From positions 1 through 41,768 of the forward strand of contig PJER01000022.1 in NCBI GenBank assembly GCA_002825465.1: a DNA stretch of 41,768 nt, written 5' to 3'. The DNA is from Candidatus Thorarchaeota archaeon MP8T_1. Its GTDB lineage: Archaea; Asgardarchaeota; Thorarchaeia; Thorarchaeales; Thorarchaeaceae. Of this stretch, positions 6,686 through 15,053 are shown in pieces. A program made the translations under genes and the position numbers. Below the pieces are notes generated by a model. It worked only from the letters and a program-made list of their open reading frames with translations. It ran no database searches and was not told the DNA's origin. Position 1 is the stretch's first letter, and the number at the start of each line of letters is the position of its first letter.

Positions 6686-8101
6686 ATGTCAGATGATAAG
6701 TTTAGAGACCTTCACCTGTCAAATTCAGCGATAATCCATGTAAAACCTCCAGGTCCTCTATCAAGAGAGATATTACTGAAGCAAGATCGTGCTGAAAGCG
6801 CAGCAGTATCCTATCCCAAAGCAATTCCAGTTGCTTTCGCAGAGGGAAAAGGTGCAACACTCAAAGATGTTGATGGAAACATCTACATTGACTTTTTCGC
6901 AGGGGCTGGTGTTCTAAATGTGGGCCACTGTAACCCAGAGATTGTCGAAGCCGCGAAGGAGCAAATGGGACAACTAACGCACACGTTAGATTTTCCAACG
7001 CCTATTAGAATGGAAATGATAGATGAACTACTCTCAGTCCTCCCAACGAAATTGAAGAATAATGCCAAGCTCCTTTTTGTTGCTCCTACAGGCTCAGATA
7101 CAGTAGAATCCGCGATGAAACTAGCCAAGTTTAACACAGGTAGGATAGGAATGATTTCCTTTGAAGGAGCGTACCATGGGATGACTGCCGGTGCAATAAC
7201 TCTGACAGCAAACAAATCACTGAAACAGAGCTTGATTCCAATGATTCCTGAGGTACACTTCGTACCATATGCGTACTGCTATCGTTGTCCTTTTGGACAA
7301 GATTATGCAGAATGCAATCTTGAATGTGCAAAGTATCTCGAACATGTATTAGAGGATCCCAAGTCGGGTGTTGTTGACCCAGCTGCCATCATTATAGAAG
7401 CAGTCCAAGGTGAAGGAGGATCGCTTCCAGCTCCAATTGAATACCTCAAAGAGGTCAAGCGAATTTCAAGTGAATACTGTATTCCTCTCATATTAGACGA
7501 GATTCAGGCTGGTATGGGAAGGACTGGAAAGATGTGGGCATACCAACACGCAGGAATAATCCCTGATATTATGACCATCTCAAAGGGAATCGGAGGCGGT
7601 CTTCCATTATCGGTCTTGGTCTTTGATGAGGCTCTTGACACATGGGAAAAGGGAGCCCATGTAGGAACATTCAGAGGCAATGTAGTGGCTTTAGCAGCGG
7701 GAGTAGCATCTTTGAGATTCATCAAGAAACATAAGCTTTGGAGACACGCATCTCGTCTAGGTGATGACATATTTCTTCCATGGATGGTTGAATTACTAGA
7801 TGACTGCAAGTTTATTGGAGATATTCGTGGTAAGGGTCTGATGTTAGGTATTGAATTTGTTAAGGATAAAAAGACCAAAACACCTTGGCCTGAGTTTGCA
7901 AAGAAGGTACGAACAGCCTGCTACCAGAGAGGGCTCATCGTTGAGATTGGAGGACATTTCTCCAACGTTGTCCGATTTATGCCTCCACTTGTGATCACCA
8001 CAGAACTAGCTGAAGCCGGATTAGAGATTTTCGCTGACGCGCTAAAGGAGGTCGAAGCTGCCGCTAAGTATGTCGATTTTCCAACTGCAACGCCTCAATG
8101 A
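6686..8101 (+). CDS. Class III PLP aminotransferase or amino acid racemase
   Basis: A 471-residue fold-type I PLP enzyme. The cofactor lysine is about Lys300 in TISKGIGGGLPLS and the cofactor Asp is in LILDEIQAGMGRTG. GTFRGN and the Cys-containing insert CYRCPFG...CNLECAKYLE are shared with archaeal enzymes annotated as 4-aminobutyrate, ornithine or broad-specificity amino acid aminotransferases/racemases. ATG 6686, with GGAG 11 nt upstream, is preferred over an in-frame start at 6557 whose extra residues do not look like the family. Its 3' end overlaps the convergent D-aminoacylase by 7 bp. That neighbour favours a role with D-amino acids; a GABA aminotransferase role is also possible. Confidence 0.85.
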   Translation: MSDDKFRDLHLSNSAIIHVKPPGPLSREILLKQDRAESAAVSYPKAIPVAFAEGKGATLKDVDGNIYIDFFAGAGVLNVGHCNPEIVEAAKEQMGQLTHTLDFPTPIRMEMIDELLSVLPTKLKNNAKLLFVAPTGSDTVESAMKLAKFNTGRIGMISFEGAYHGMTAGAITLTANKSLKQSLIPMIPEVHFVPYAYCYRCPFGQDYAECNLECAKYLEHVLEDPKSGVVDPAAIIIEAVQGEGGSLPAPIEYLKEVKRISSEYCIPLILDEIQAGMGRTGKMWAYQHAGIIPDIMTISKGIGGGLPLSVLVFDEALDTWEKGAHVGTFRGNVVALAAGVASLRFIKKHKLWRHASRLGDDIFLPWMVELLDDCKFIGDIRGKGLMLGIEFVKDKKTKTPWPEFAKKVRTACYQRGLIVEIGGHFSNVVRFMPPLVITTELAEAGLEIFADALKEVEAAAKYVDFPTATPQ

Positions 8102-9741
8102 GCAGAATACGCATTTCCTCTGAGTACTTTACCAGGAAAGACATCTAATTGTGAAGTCTTATCCACGACTATCTCTCCGTTAACAATCACATTTCGAATT
8201 CCAACAGGAAATTGGTGGGGATTCGTAAAAGTGGCCCTATCTCGTATTGTTTTTGGATTGAATACAACTATGTCTGCCCAGAACCCCTCTTGTAGGTGTC
8301 CCCGATCTTTTAGATTAAGAGTTTTCGCTGGAAATCCTGTCATTTTCCAGATAGCATCTTCTAAGGTCAGCACTTTCTCTTCCCTAACATACTTACCCAA
8401 GATTCTTGGGAATGTTCCATAGGATCGAGGATGAGGTTTGCTTTGGCTAAAGATTCCTGTCGGGGAAATACCCCAACCATCACTTCCTATCATGGTATGC
8501 TTATCAGTCATAATACGTTGGATATCCTGTTCATCCATGCTCTCGATGGTCATGGATACTTCTGCGGCCTCATCAAGTAGAAGTTGAAATAGAAGTAAGA
8601 ATACATCGTTGTATTCCAGTTCATTTGCTATCTGTTCCAGACTCTTTCCTTGAATTGACATCCATTTCTCAGTCTTGACTGATGCAATGTATATCCTATC
8701 CCATCCAATCTCTTTAACGACGTTCTCCCATCCCTTAACTCCAGCTGCAATATCACTCTTGATTCTTTGTTGTGTTTCAGATGTTATGAGACTTGAAAGT
8801 AGGCTCTCCATACCGCCTTCATGAACCCATGGAGGCAATAATGATACTAGTGAGGTCATTCCGCGATTGTAAGGATATTGATCACAAGTGATTCGAGTGC
8901 CTCGTTTATTTGCATCCGCAATCAGCTTTAGTGTCTTTTTGCTTGTTCCCCAATATGGTCGTCCAGATATTTTATGGTGTGCAATTTGCCCTCCTCTACA
9001 GCCTGATTCTTCTACAATTTTAATCAGTTCTTTGATAGATTGAACTACTGTTTTTCCTTCTCCCCTTATATGAGAGAAGTATAATCCATTGTAATTTGCT
9101 ACAGTCTTTGCCAGCTTGATAATCTCACTAGTTGAAGCATAGGATTGTGGAGGATAATACAGACCTGTGCTGAGACCGAAAGCACCAGCAATCATTGCTT
9201 CTTTGACATATGCCTTCATACGGGCAAATTCTCTCTTTGTTGGTTCACGATTTTCAAATGATGGTCCAGCTGCAATCCTAATTGTCCCAAAACCAACAAG
9301 CGGTACTACATTGATAGGTATTCTTGTCTTTTCTACTGTATTCAGGTATTCATCAAAGCTACGCCAAGTGATATTCAGATTGTGACCAGCAGGTGAGAAG
9401 ATGTCCAACTCCTTCTGGATGACATCAAGAGTGTCTTCATTGATGGGAGCGAGAGAGGATCCACAATTACCGATGACTGATGTAGTGACCCCTTGTCTTA
9501 TCATAGATTCGATACGGTTGTCAAATGGTATGCTCCCATCGGAATGGCTGTGAATATCAATGAATCCTGGGCAAATGACCTGTCCCTTTGCATCTATGAT
9601 CGCTCTAGATTCAGTGGAAACCTCTTGCCCGATATGAGAGATTCGACCACCACATATTTCTAAATCTGCTTTGAAGGAGGTGTTTCCTGAGCCATCGACT
9701 AATGTGCCATTTCGGATTAAGATATCCGACTCTACCGTCAT
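8095..9741 (-). CDS. N-acyl-D-amino-acid deacylase (D-aminoacylase), amidohydrolase superfamily
   Basis: A 548-residue metal-dependent hydrolase expected to release D-amino acids from N-acyl derivatives; relatives include dihydroorotase- and hydantoinase-like enzymes. The first metal motif is DIHSHSD (His64, His66). GNCGSS follows near residue 90, GQIAHHKISG carries a conserved His, and SDGWG supplies the late conserved Asp. The C-terminal strand IRNVIVNGEIVVD is typical of the amidohydrolase beta-sandwich. ATG 9741 is chosen because GGAGAG lies about 8 nt upstream; the 36 extra codons of the longer frame do not resemble the family. The neighbouring aminotransferase/racemase fits D-amino acid use. 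Confidence 0.88.
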   Translation of the reverse strand: MTVESDILIRNGTLVDGSGNTSFKADLEICGGRISHIGQEVSTESRAIIDAKGQVICPGFIDIHSHSDGSIPFDNRIESMIRQGVTTSVIGNCGSSLAPINEDTLDVIQKELDIFSPAGHNLNITWRSFDEYLNTVEKTRIPINVVPLVGFGTIRIAAGPSFENREPTKREFARMKAYVKEAMIAGAFGLSTGLYYPPQSYASTSEIIKLAKTVANYNGLYFSHIRGEGKTVVQSIKELIKIVEESGCRGGQIAHHKISGRPYWGTSKKTLKLIADANKRGTRITCDQYPYNRGMTSLVSLLPPWVHEGGMESLLSSLITSETQQRIKSDIAAGVKGWENVVKEIGWDRIYIASVKTEKWMSIQGKSLEQIANELEYNDVFLLLFQLLLDEAAEVSMTIESMDEQDIQRIMTDKHTMIGSDGWGISPTGIFSQSKPHPRSYGTFPRILGKYVREEKVLTLEDAIWKMTGFPAKTLNLKDRGHLQEGFWADIVVFNPKTIRDRATFTNPHQFPVGIRNVIVNGEIVVDKTSQLDVFPGKVLRGNAYSAH

Positions 9742-9960
9742 AAACCATCTCTCCAATGAACAGAAAGAATTCACCCTACTATTCTCAAAGGGTACTTGGT
9801 GATTTTCATTCACCATGGTGAGTTGTGGAATTATTGCTGGAGTCAACACTCCAAAAAATAACTTATTTCCAGTAATATCACTCGTCTGAAGCTCTTAAAC
9901 ATTCTTGATAATCTGTTAGTTCTAATAAACTCTAAATCTCCTACAAAAGACGAGATATTC

Positions 9961-10374
9961 GCACCCGTCATGATTTCTGCTGTAGAACCTCCAAGAATTT
10001 AAGTGGTTCTCTAAGTGAGTATAAAATAGTGGTACTAATGGGAAGAAAATTTCATGCAAGATGCGACTATTGCGGGTCAACTGAAGGAGATGATTGGAAA
10101 AAAGGTGAATACAAATTATATTGCTCTCCTGATTGCCAAAGAGCTGCTGGGATTCCAGCATGGTCATGTCTTCTGGTTGTATTTATGTCACTAGCTCTTT
10201 ATGGATGGAGCACATTTGGCCTATCTTATGGGGGCTTTTCTCTCATAGCTTGCAGCTCATTCGCAATTGTTTCATTGATTTTCATAGTTAGAGGCATACA
10301 AGCAAGGGAAAGAGTTGCCCAAAGATACTAGTTGAAGTAAAATGGATTTTCCACGAAAAAATGCACCCGTCATG
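9961..10374. repeat. Direct repeat GCACCCGTCATG flanking the zinc-ribbon membrane gene
   Basis: Identical 12-bp copies lie at 9961-9972 and 10363-10374, one on each side of the gene at 10038-10331. Similarity continues weakly (CTGTAGAA and CGGTAGAA) if a 5-bp gap is allowed. The left copy lies in the 296-bp gap between the D-aminoacylase and this gene, which otherwise holds only AT-rich promoter-like sequence, including TATAAAAT at about 10020. A duplicated target or a shared regulatory site are both possible. Confidence 0.35.
10038..10331 (+). CDS. Zinc-ribbon protein with two membrane helices, uncharacterised
   Basis: A 97-residue protein not assigned to a named family. The N-terminus holds a C-x2-C-x16-C-x3-C zinc site (CDYCG ... 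YCSPDC). Two hydrophobic segments follow (about residues 44-60 and 64-86), then a basic tail (RGIQARERVAQRY). The likely form is a cytoplasmic metal-binding knob on a membrane hairpin. ATG 10038 is chosen; a GTG three codons upstream is possible. The gene is flanked by an exact 12-bp direct repeat. Confidence 0.65.
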   Translation: MGRKFHARCDYCGSTEGDDWKKGEYKLYCSPDCQRAAGIPAWSCLLVVFMSLALYGWSTFGLSYGGFSLIACSSFAIVSLIFIVRGIQARERVAQRY

Positions 10375-10427
10375 TGTCGGTAGAAAAGTTATGCCATTTC
10401 TCCATACCATTACTACTGGTGATAAAT

Positions 10428-10643
10428 ATGGAATGTACACAAAAGCAACAATTCATTCCCGAATGTGAACCAGTCCCACATACAAAAAGAATCCCAATGA
10501 AGACATCAAAACAGATTGACGTCTATGATAGAAAATCAGCAGAACTTCGTAGATATCTAGCATCTGAAAAAGCAGTAAGAGAACTAGAACAAAGACGAAA
10601 TCTTGGCCTAGCAACAGTTCAAAGGATGTCATTCATTCGATAG
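10428..10643 (+). CDS. Small charged hypothetical protein
   Basis: A 71-residue frame with no recognised family. Residues after about 25 are strongly helical and charged (DRKSAELRRYLASEKAVRELEQRR), as expected for a coiled coil. ATG 10428 follows GGTGAT at about 6 nt. It ends 16 bp before the DUF3795 gene on the same strand, so the two may be cotranscribed. An in-frame GTG at 10374 would add 18 residues of poor character and overlap the direct repeat. Reality as a protein is likely but not certain. Confidence 0.5.
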   Translation: MECTQKQQFIPECEPVPHTKRIPMKTSKQIDVYDRKSAELRRYLASEKAVRELEQRRNLGLATVQRMSFIR

Positions 10644-10659
10644 GAGATGAAAGAGTAAC

Positions 10660-11001
10660 ATGTCTGAACATATTGCATACTGTGGTCTTGATTGTTACAA
10701 ATGTGATGCATACATAGCAACTCAGGCTAATGATACAGAACGAATGAAGCAAGTAGCTGAACGCTGGAATCGTGAACTTGGTACAGAATTCACTGTCGAG
10801 GATATTGTCTGTGATGGATGCCTTTCAGATAGAATCTCTGGTTGGTGTCAGAGTATCTGTCATATCCGCCCATGTGCAGAGAAGCGAAACGTGAAGACTT
10901 GTGCAAACTGTAAGGATTATCCATGCGATCAATTAGAGAGCTTCCTAGCTACAGAACCACTTGCTAGAGCAAGACTTGATGGGCTCTTCAGAACTCTCTA
11001 A
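10660..11001 (+). CDS. DUF3795 cysteine-rich protein
   Basis: A 113-residue protein with the DUF3795 pattern: AYCGLDCYKCDAYIAT at the N-terminus, CDGCLS in the middle, and CANCKDYPCDQL near the C-terminus, with further cysteines between. The many cysteines suggest zinc or Fe-S binding, but the family's function is not established. ATG 10660 follows GGAGATG. It sits between a small helical protein upstream and a convergent HTH regulator. Confidence 0.85.
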   Translation: MSEHIAYCGLDCYKCDAYIATQANDTERMKQVAERWNRELGTEFTVEDIVCDGCLSDRISGWCQSICHIRPCAEKRNVKTCANCKDYPCDQLESFLATEPLARARLDGLFRTL

Positions 11002-11026
11002 GAATGGACAATGTGCTGTGAGTAAA

Positions 11027-11749
11027 TTATGCATCAGCTAGGATGTGCATAGATTCTTTCCGATCTTGAGGAATTTTCCTGAAAAGTTGAATATGTGGCA
11101 TAAGTGCGGTGATAATCTTATTCTCAGCTTTTTTCAGGTGTTCCAAAAAGGTGGTCCTGCTAATCTTTTCTTTTGATGCAATGGTCTGAAGATCCGAACC
11201 TCGGGGATATCTGAAATAACCTTGAGCATATGCTGTCAGAAGTGCATCCATTTGTTTCTCCGTCAATCCAGAGAATAATGCATCTGTAGATAATGTCAAT
11301 GAACTAGCAATATATCCATCAAAAGGAACCTTTCTGAGAATTTCCACTTTGAATCCTGCTTCCTGTAACTCTCCAACCAGTTTTGTGATCCCTTCATGTC
11401 TGAATGCAATGATTCTGAAATACTCCCATCCCTTCTCATAGGTTATAGGTGGTATAAGGAGTAGATTTGGATTATTTAGATAACTACTCACAGTACCTGG
11501 TCCTCCGCATGCACACATCCTTGTAATGACATGGATATTTGCGCCATCGTCTATTTCATCTAAAATCTCAACGGATTTTGAGAACCCATCTCGTATCTGT
11601 CTGTAATCCTCTGGTTTCTGGAGAATCAATTCTATAACATCGTGCGTATCATTACACCACTGATATAGCTGCACTGAAGGATTTTCTTCAGTGACTTTGC
11701 CAAAGGGATTATCGTAGAAGGCTCTGAATACAAACTCGAAAAGTGGCAT
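11027..11749 (-). CDS. HTH_10 (bacterio-opsin activator type) transcription regulator
   Basis: A 240-residue protein. The C-terminal 65 residues are an HTH_10 domain: LTEKQMDALLTAYAQGYF, then GSDLQTIASKEKISRTTF as the helix-turn-helix, then LKKAENKI. The N-terminal 170 residues resemble the sensor half of archaeal proteins of this type, with an unknown ligand. The start at 11749 has no Shine-Dalgarno. ATATAG lies about 25 bp upstream, as for a leaderless transcript, and a perfect 14-bp palindrome sits just beyond it. Autoregulation is a reasonable inference. Confidence 0.85.
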   Translation of the reverse strand: MPLFEFVFRAFYDNPFGKVTEENPSVQLYQWCNDTHDVIELILQKPEDYRQIRDGFSKSVEILDEIDDGANIHVITRMCACGGPGTVSSYLNNPNLLLIPPITYEKGWEYFRIIAFRHEGITKLVGELQEAGFKVEILRKVPFDGYIASSLTLSTDALFSGLTEKQMDALLTAYAQGYFRYPRGSDLQTIASKEKISRTTFLEHLKKAENKIITALMPHIQLFRKIPQDRKESMHILADA

Positions 11750-11785
11750 ACTATAGTGATGTAGTAAATGGCTATATGAACTCTC

Positions 11786-11799
11786 CCGACATATGTCGG
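11786..11799. promoter_or_regulatory. 14-bp perfect palindrome, probable operator
   Basis: CCGACATATGTCGG is a perfect inverted repeat, about 7 bp upstream of the TATA-like box (11773-11778) of the HTH_10 gene and 94 bp before the divergent SagB-type gene. It could serve both promoters. Dimeric regulator binding is inferred from its symmetry and position. Confidence 0.55.
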
Positions 11800-11892
11800 C
11801 AGATAATCATTTTGCACACTGACTAATCTATTATCATACTTAATCTTGCTGGAATCTAATCTTCTTTAAATTCGATTCAGACAAGGTTAGCT

Positions 11893-12942
11893 ATGAGAGA
11901 AGGAAGAAAGTTCCTACGATTTTTTGATTCTGAAGAATTTGAAGAGGTAGTTCCGGAATCAGATGAACGAAAGAAAATTCCCCCTCCATTATTTCAACAA
12001 CCTTTTCCTGAAGATGCACACCTCATCGATCTGGTTCCTCCTAATGAATTCTCTATAGGTAATACCTCGTATCTTGATCTGGTTAATAATAGGATTAGTA
12101 GGAGAAAATACACCTCAGAATCTCTTTCATTGGAAGAAATCTCATTTCTCCTCTGGTGTACACAAGGCGTGAAACAGGTACTCAAATCTGGTCGAGGAGT
12201 CAAACGTACTGTTCCATCTGCTGGAGCTAAGAGTCCACTTGAAACATACCTCGTTATCAATAGAGCAGAAGGATTGAAACCAGGTCTCTATCGTTACATC
12301 TCATTTAGTCATCAATTATTGTTCATAAAAGAGATTGAAGATGCTGAAGTAACTATGGGCAAACTGGCATTTGATCAGAAGTTTGTAGGAACTGCTCCAA
12401 TCATTTTCATTTGGACCGCTGTTCCTTATCGGACCGAATGGCGTTATACTATTCTCTCTCACAAGTTCATTTCTATAGATTTGGGCACTGCCTGTCAAAA
12501 TCTCTACATGTCTTGTGAAGCAATAAATCTGGGAACCGTCGCTATTGGATACTATGAACAAAATAAACTAGACAATCTACTTGATTTGAACATAGATGAT
12601 GAGTTTGTAGTATTACTGGCTCCCGTAGGAAGATATCAAAAAGAAAAGAAACTCACAGAGTTTTTCAAATATTCAAAGAAAGAAGTCACACCTGAAAATC
12701 TTGAGAGACTACAAGGGAAATACAAACGGAATAATCTGGTCGAGTACATTGTCAAGAATGGTGATCTTGTAGTAAAAATTGGTGATTTCGAAGAAATTCT
12801 CGATCCCTACAATGAGGTCGAATTCATTGCTGAGATGAGTGCAAGAGCAATGCGATTTGAATTTTCAGAAGAAGGAAAACCTGAGAAAGTGGTTGTTCTA
12901 ACTGCAGATGATGAGGAAATATATTTAGAATATGTAGAGTAG
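11893..12942 (+). CDS. SagB-type dehydrogenase (nitroreductase fold)
   Basis: A 349-residue flavin oxidoreductase. In azol(in)e peptide pathways SagB-type enzymes oxidise thiazoline and oxazoline rings; stand-alone archaeal members are uncharacterised. Family marks are NRISRRKYTSESLSLEEISFLLW (from about residue 66, in two parts), PSAGAKSPLETYLV and GLKPGLYRY. The FMN domain ends near residue 255. An extra C-terminal region of about 90 residues is acidic and beta-rich (VKIGDFEEILDPYNEV, then MRFEFSEEGKPEKVVVL). No cyclodehydratase or precursor peptide gene lies nearby. The divergent HTH_10 gene is a candidate regulator. ATG 11893 has no strong Shine-Dalgarno. Confidence 0.82.
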   Translation: MREGRKFLRFFDSEEFEEVVPESDERKKIPPPLFQQPFPEDAHLIDLVPPNEFSIGNTSYLDLVNNRISRRKYTSESLSLEEISFLLWCTQGVKQVLKSGRGVKRTVPSAGAKSPLETYLVINRAEGLKPGLYRYISFSHQLLFIKEIEDAEVTMGKLAFDQKFVGTAPIIFIWTAVPYRTEWRYTILSHKFISIDLGTACQNLYMSCEAINLGTVAIGYYEQNKLDNLLDLNIDDEFVVLLAPVGRYQKEKKLTEFFKYSKKEVTPENLERLQGKYKRNNLVEYIVKNGDLVVKIGDFEEILDPYNEVEFIAEMSARAMRFEFSEEGKPEKVVVLTADDEEIYLEYVE

Positions 12943-13023
12943 AAATCCCACTTAGTGATAGGTACCTTCAATATTAGACATCATAGGTAACATCTATAGG
13001 TTATTTTGCGTGAACGAGGCGTT

Positions 13024-13506
13024 ATGAGTCAATCAATCAAGAAGGGTCTTAGTTTTGGACTGACCTCAGGAATTATTACAACTCTTGGTATGGTAGTAGG
13101 AGTTAATGCAAGTACCAGCTCCCGTCTTGCTGTGATAGCAAGTATTGTTGCGATAGCGATAGCTGATGCATTCTCTGATGCTGTTGCAATGCATGTGTCA
13201 GAGGAATCTGAGGGTGTACATTCAAAGAAGGAGATCTGGGAAGCAACAATTACCACATTCCTAGCAAAATTCTGTTTCGCGTTAACCTTTATTCTCCCAA
13301 TTTGGTTTCTACCACTTGATATTGCAGTCTTGATTGATATTGCTTGGGGCCTTTCACTAATGACTGTGTTCAATATCTTTCTTGCTCGTTCACAGGATGA
13401 GAATGTGTTCCGAGTAGTCATTGAACACTTAGCAATAGCAGCAGTAGTTGTAATAATCACATATGTTGTAGGATTGGCAATTTCTACACTTATCTTGGAT
13501 GTATAA
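13024..13506 (+). CDS. VIT/CCC1-family-like membrane transporter
   Basis: A 160-residue protein with about five hydrophobic helices. The first half, KKGLSFGLTSGIITTLGMVVG then ADAFSDAVAMHVSEESE, is the VIT family signature, in which acidic and Met residues of the first helices face the metal path. Relatives export Fe2+ or Mn2+. It is shorter than plant VIT1 and lacks a clear cytoplasmic metal-binding insert. ATG 13024 follows GAGG at 5 nt; an in-frame start at 13006 is possible. Confidence 0.75.
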   Translation: MSQSIKKGLSFGLTSGIITTLGMVVGVNASTSSRLAVIASIVAIAIADAFSDAVAMHVSEESEGVHSKKEIWEATITTFLAKFCFALTFILPIWFLPLDIAVLIDIAWGLSLMTVFNIFLARSQDENVFRVVIEHLAIAAVVVIITYVVGLAISTLILDV

Positions 13507-13510
13507 ATAT

Positions 13511-13539
13511 GAAAAAAGGGGGTATCAGAGCGATACCCC
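13511..13539 (-). terminator. Intrinsic terminator of the minus-strand gene at 13590
   Basis: An 8-bp stem, GGGGTATC (13519-13526) with GATACCCC (13532-13539), has a 5-nt loop. On the minus strand it is followed by TTTTTT (13517-13512), a classic hairpin plus T tract. It also lies 12 bp past the plus-strand stop at 13506, but on that strand there is no T run. Confidence 0.7.
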
Positions 13540-13589
13540 ATAAAGATGAGATTTTGCTATCGATTTGATTGTTGAATAATTGAAATCAT

Positions 13590-13817
13590 CTAGTCCGCAT
13601 AGCGCATTGTGGTATATCCATCTATGATACGCCAAAATCCGTGCACGACTACGAAGGCTAATACGCTCCACATTATCATATTCGCATATGTACTGGATGT
13701 GATTAGTGAGCCACCTATTTCATTGATATATGGTATAAATGCAAAAATTAAGACAATCTCTAAAATTCCCATGATTAGCTGACCAACAAAATGTGGTTTC
13801 GCTACACCTTTCTTCAT
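13590..13817 (-). CDS. Small membrane protein, uncharacterised
   Basis: A 75-residue protein with a basic N-terminus (MKKGVAK) and two hydrophobic segments, about residues 11-32 and 46-62. A WRIIDGYTTM tail closes it. I recognise no family. It has its own terminator hairpin downstream and AT-rich sequence upstream (13830-13870), so it appears to be a single-gene unit. Confidence 0.6.
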   Translation of the reverse strand: MKKGVAKPHFVGQLIMGILEIVLIFAFIPYINEIGGSLITSSTYANMIMWSVLAFVVVHGFWRIIDGYTTMRYAD

Positions 13818-13907
13818 TTGGTTAGAAACCCCCGAATTTTGTATACTTCTTATGTTGGTCGTATTTAACTTATTCTTCAGACCCGAGAATCGGTTCAGTC
13901 TGATTAT

Positions 13908-14882
13908 CTACTGTATAATTTTACCAAGGTTGGAGATTCGCTCTTCAGCTTCACTCATCAGTCGGTCCATCAGCTCTTTGATAGTAGGAACATCTTTGAC
14001 TAATCCTACTCCCTGACCACAACTTACAACTCCAAAATCGGTATCCCCTTCATCATACATCTTTTGTGCCTTCTCTCCAGATGCAGCTTGTATGAGTTTG
14101 AATAATGGAGCTTCTTGAGCCTCTAGTTCGAGTACTTCCTGTGCTGCTTTATTGTTCCAAAATCTATGAGTATTATTGACTGACCGCAATGCTAGAACAG
14201 TATCAGTTTCCTTTGCTCGAACAAAGGCTTGTTTGAGATTATTATGAATGGGACACTCCTGGGTAGCCATCATTCTAGTACCCATAATTACTCCTTCAGC
14301 TCCTAATGCTAGTGCTGCAGCAATTCCTCTCCCATCTGTTATTCCTCCCCCAGCTATCACAGGGACATCTAGAGCATCAACAACTGATGGTGTCATGACC
14401 ATTGTCCCGATATCAAGAGTCCCTGTCGCACCACCATTCTCGTATCCAACAACAGTCACTATATCTGCTCCTAGAGAGGCTCCCTTTATTGCATACCTTA
14501 CTCCAGCACATTTGTGAATCCAGATGGCACCACTATTCTTGAATTTGGGTACTAGATCCTCAGGAGCCTTGTGACCACTTGTCTCGATGATCTTTATACC
14601 CTCGGCAATCGTGGCATCCACATAGTCCTCTAGTTTATCTTGTGGCATCAGTGCTGGGAATAGGTTGATATTCACAGCAAAGGGTTGCTTTGTGAGTGAC
14701 CGCGTTCTCTGAATTGCATCACGTAATTCATCTGGTGACTTGTAATTTGCACTTGCTAATACAGCACATCCTCCAGCATTGCTACCCGCTGCAACAAAGT
14801 CTGGATTTGTGATTCTCGCCATAGCTCCTACTATGATTGGATACTTAGATCCTAACATCTCAGTTACTCTCGTCTTAATCAT
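13908..14882 (-). CDS. FMN oxidoreductase, nitronate monooxygenase / FabK-like family
   Basis: A 324-residue TIM-barrel flavoprotein. YPIIVGAMARITNP at the start, VIAGGGITDGRGIAAALALGA and the phosphate-binding GVIMGTRMMATQE are family marks. The active-site loop reads GYENGGATGT, whereas nitronate monooxygenases and FabK have GGH there. The general-base His is therefore Ala, and the reaction may differ from both. ATG 14882 is given; a GTG at 14894 four codons upstream is possible. It is transcribed away from the small gene at 15054. Confidence 0.82.
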   Translation of the reverse strand: MIKTRVTEMLGSKYPIIVGAMARITNPDFVAAGSNAGGCAVLASANYKSPDELRDAIQRTRSLTKQPFAVNINLFPALMPQDKLEDYVDATIAEGIKIIETSGHKAPEDLVPKFKNSGAIWIHKCAGVRYAIKGASLGADIVTVVGYENGGATGTLDIGTMVMTPSVVDALDVPVIAGGGITDGRGIAAALALGAEGVIMGTRMMATQECPIHNNLKQAFVRAKETDTVLALRSVNNTHRFWNNKAAQEVLELEAQEAPLFKLIQAASGEKAQKMYDEGDTDFGVVSCGQGVGLVKDVPTIKELMDRLMSEAEERISNLGKIIQ

Positions 14883-15053
14883 GGAATCACTCACTCAGAA
14901 ATAACAGGTAAGAATCCCACAGATAAATCTCGTCTTTTCCTTGAGAATCGATTAATGGTATCTCAGCGCTTATTATAGGGGATTATAACCTTCAATACTG
15001 ACAAACGGACTGTAGAAGATCTCACTCTGCATTGATTTCAGCAGGAATATTTG

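Noticed and set aside
13029..13541. A 170-residue minus-strand frame opposite the VIT-like gene
   Set aside because: It mirrors the membrane protein codons, runs through the terminator hairpin and lacks a ribosome binding site.
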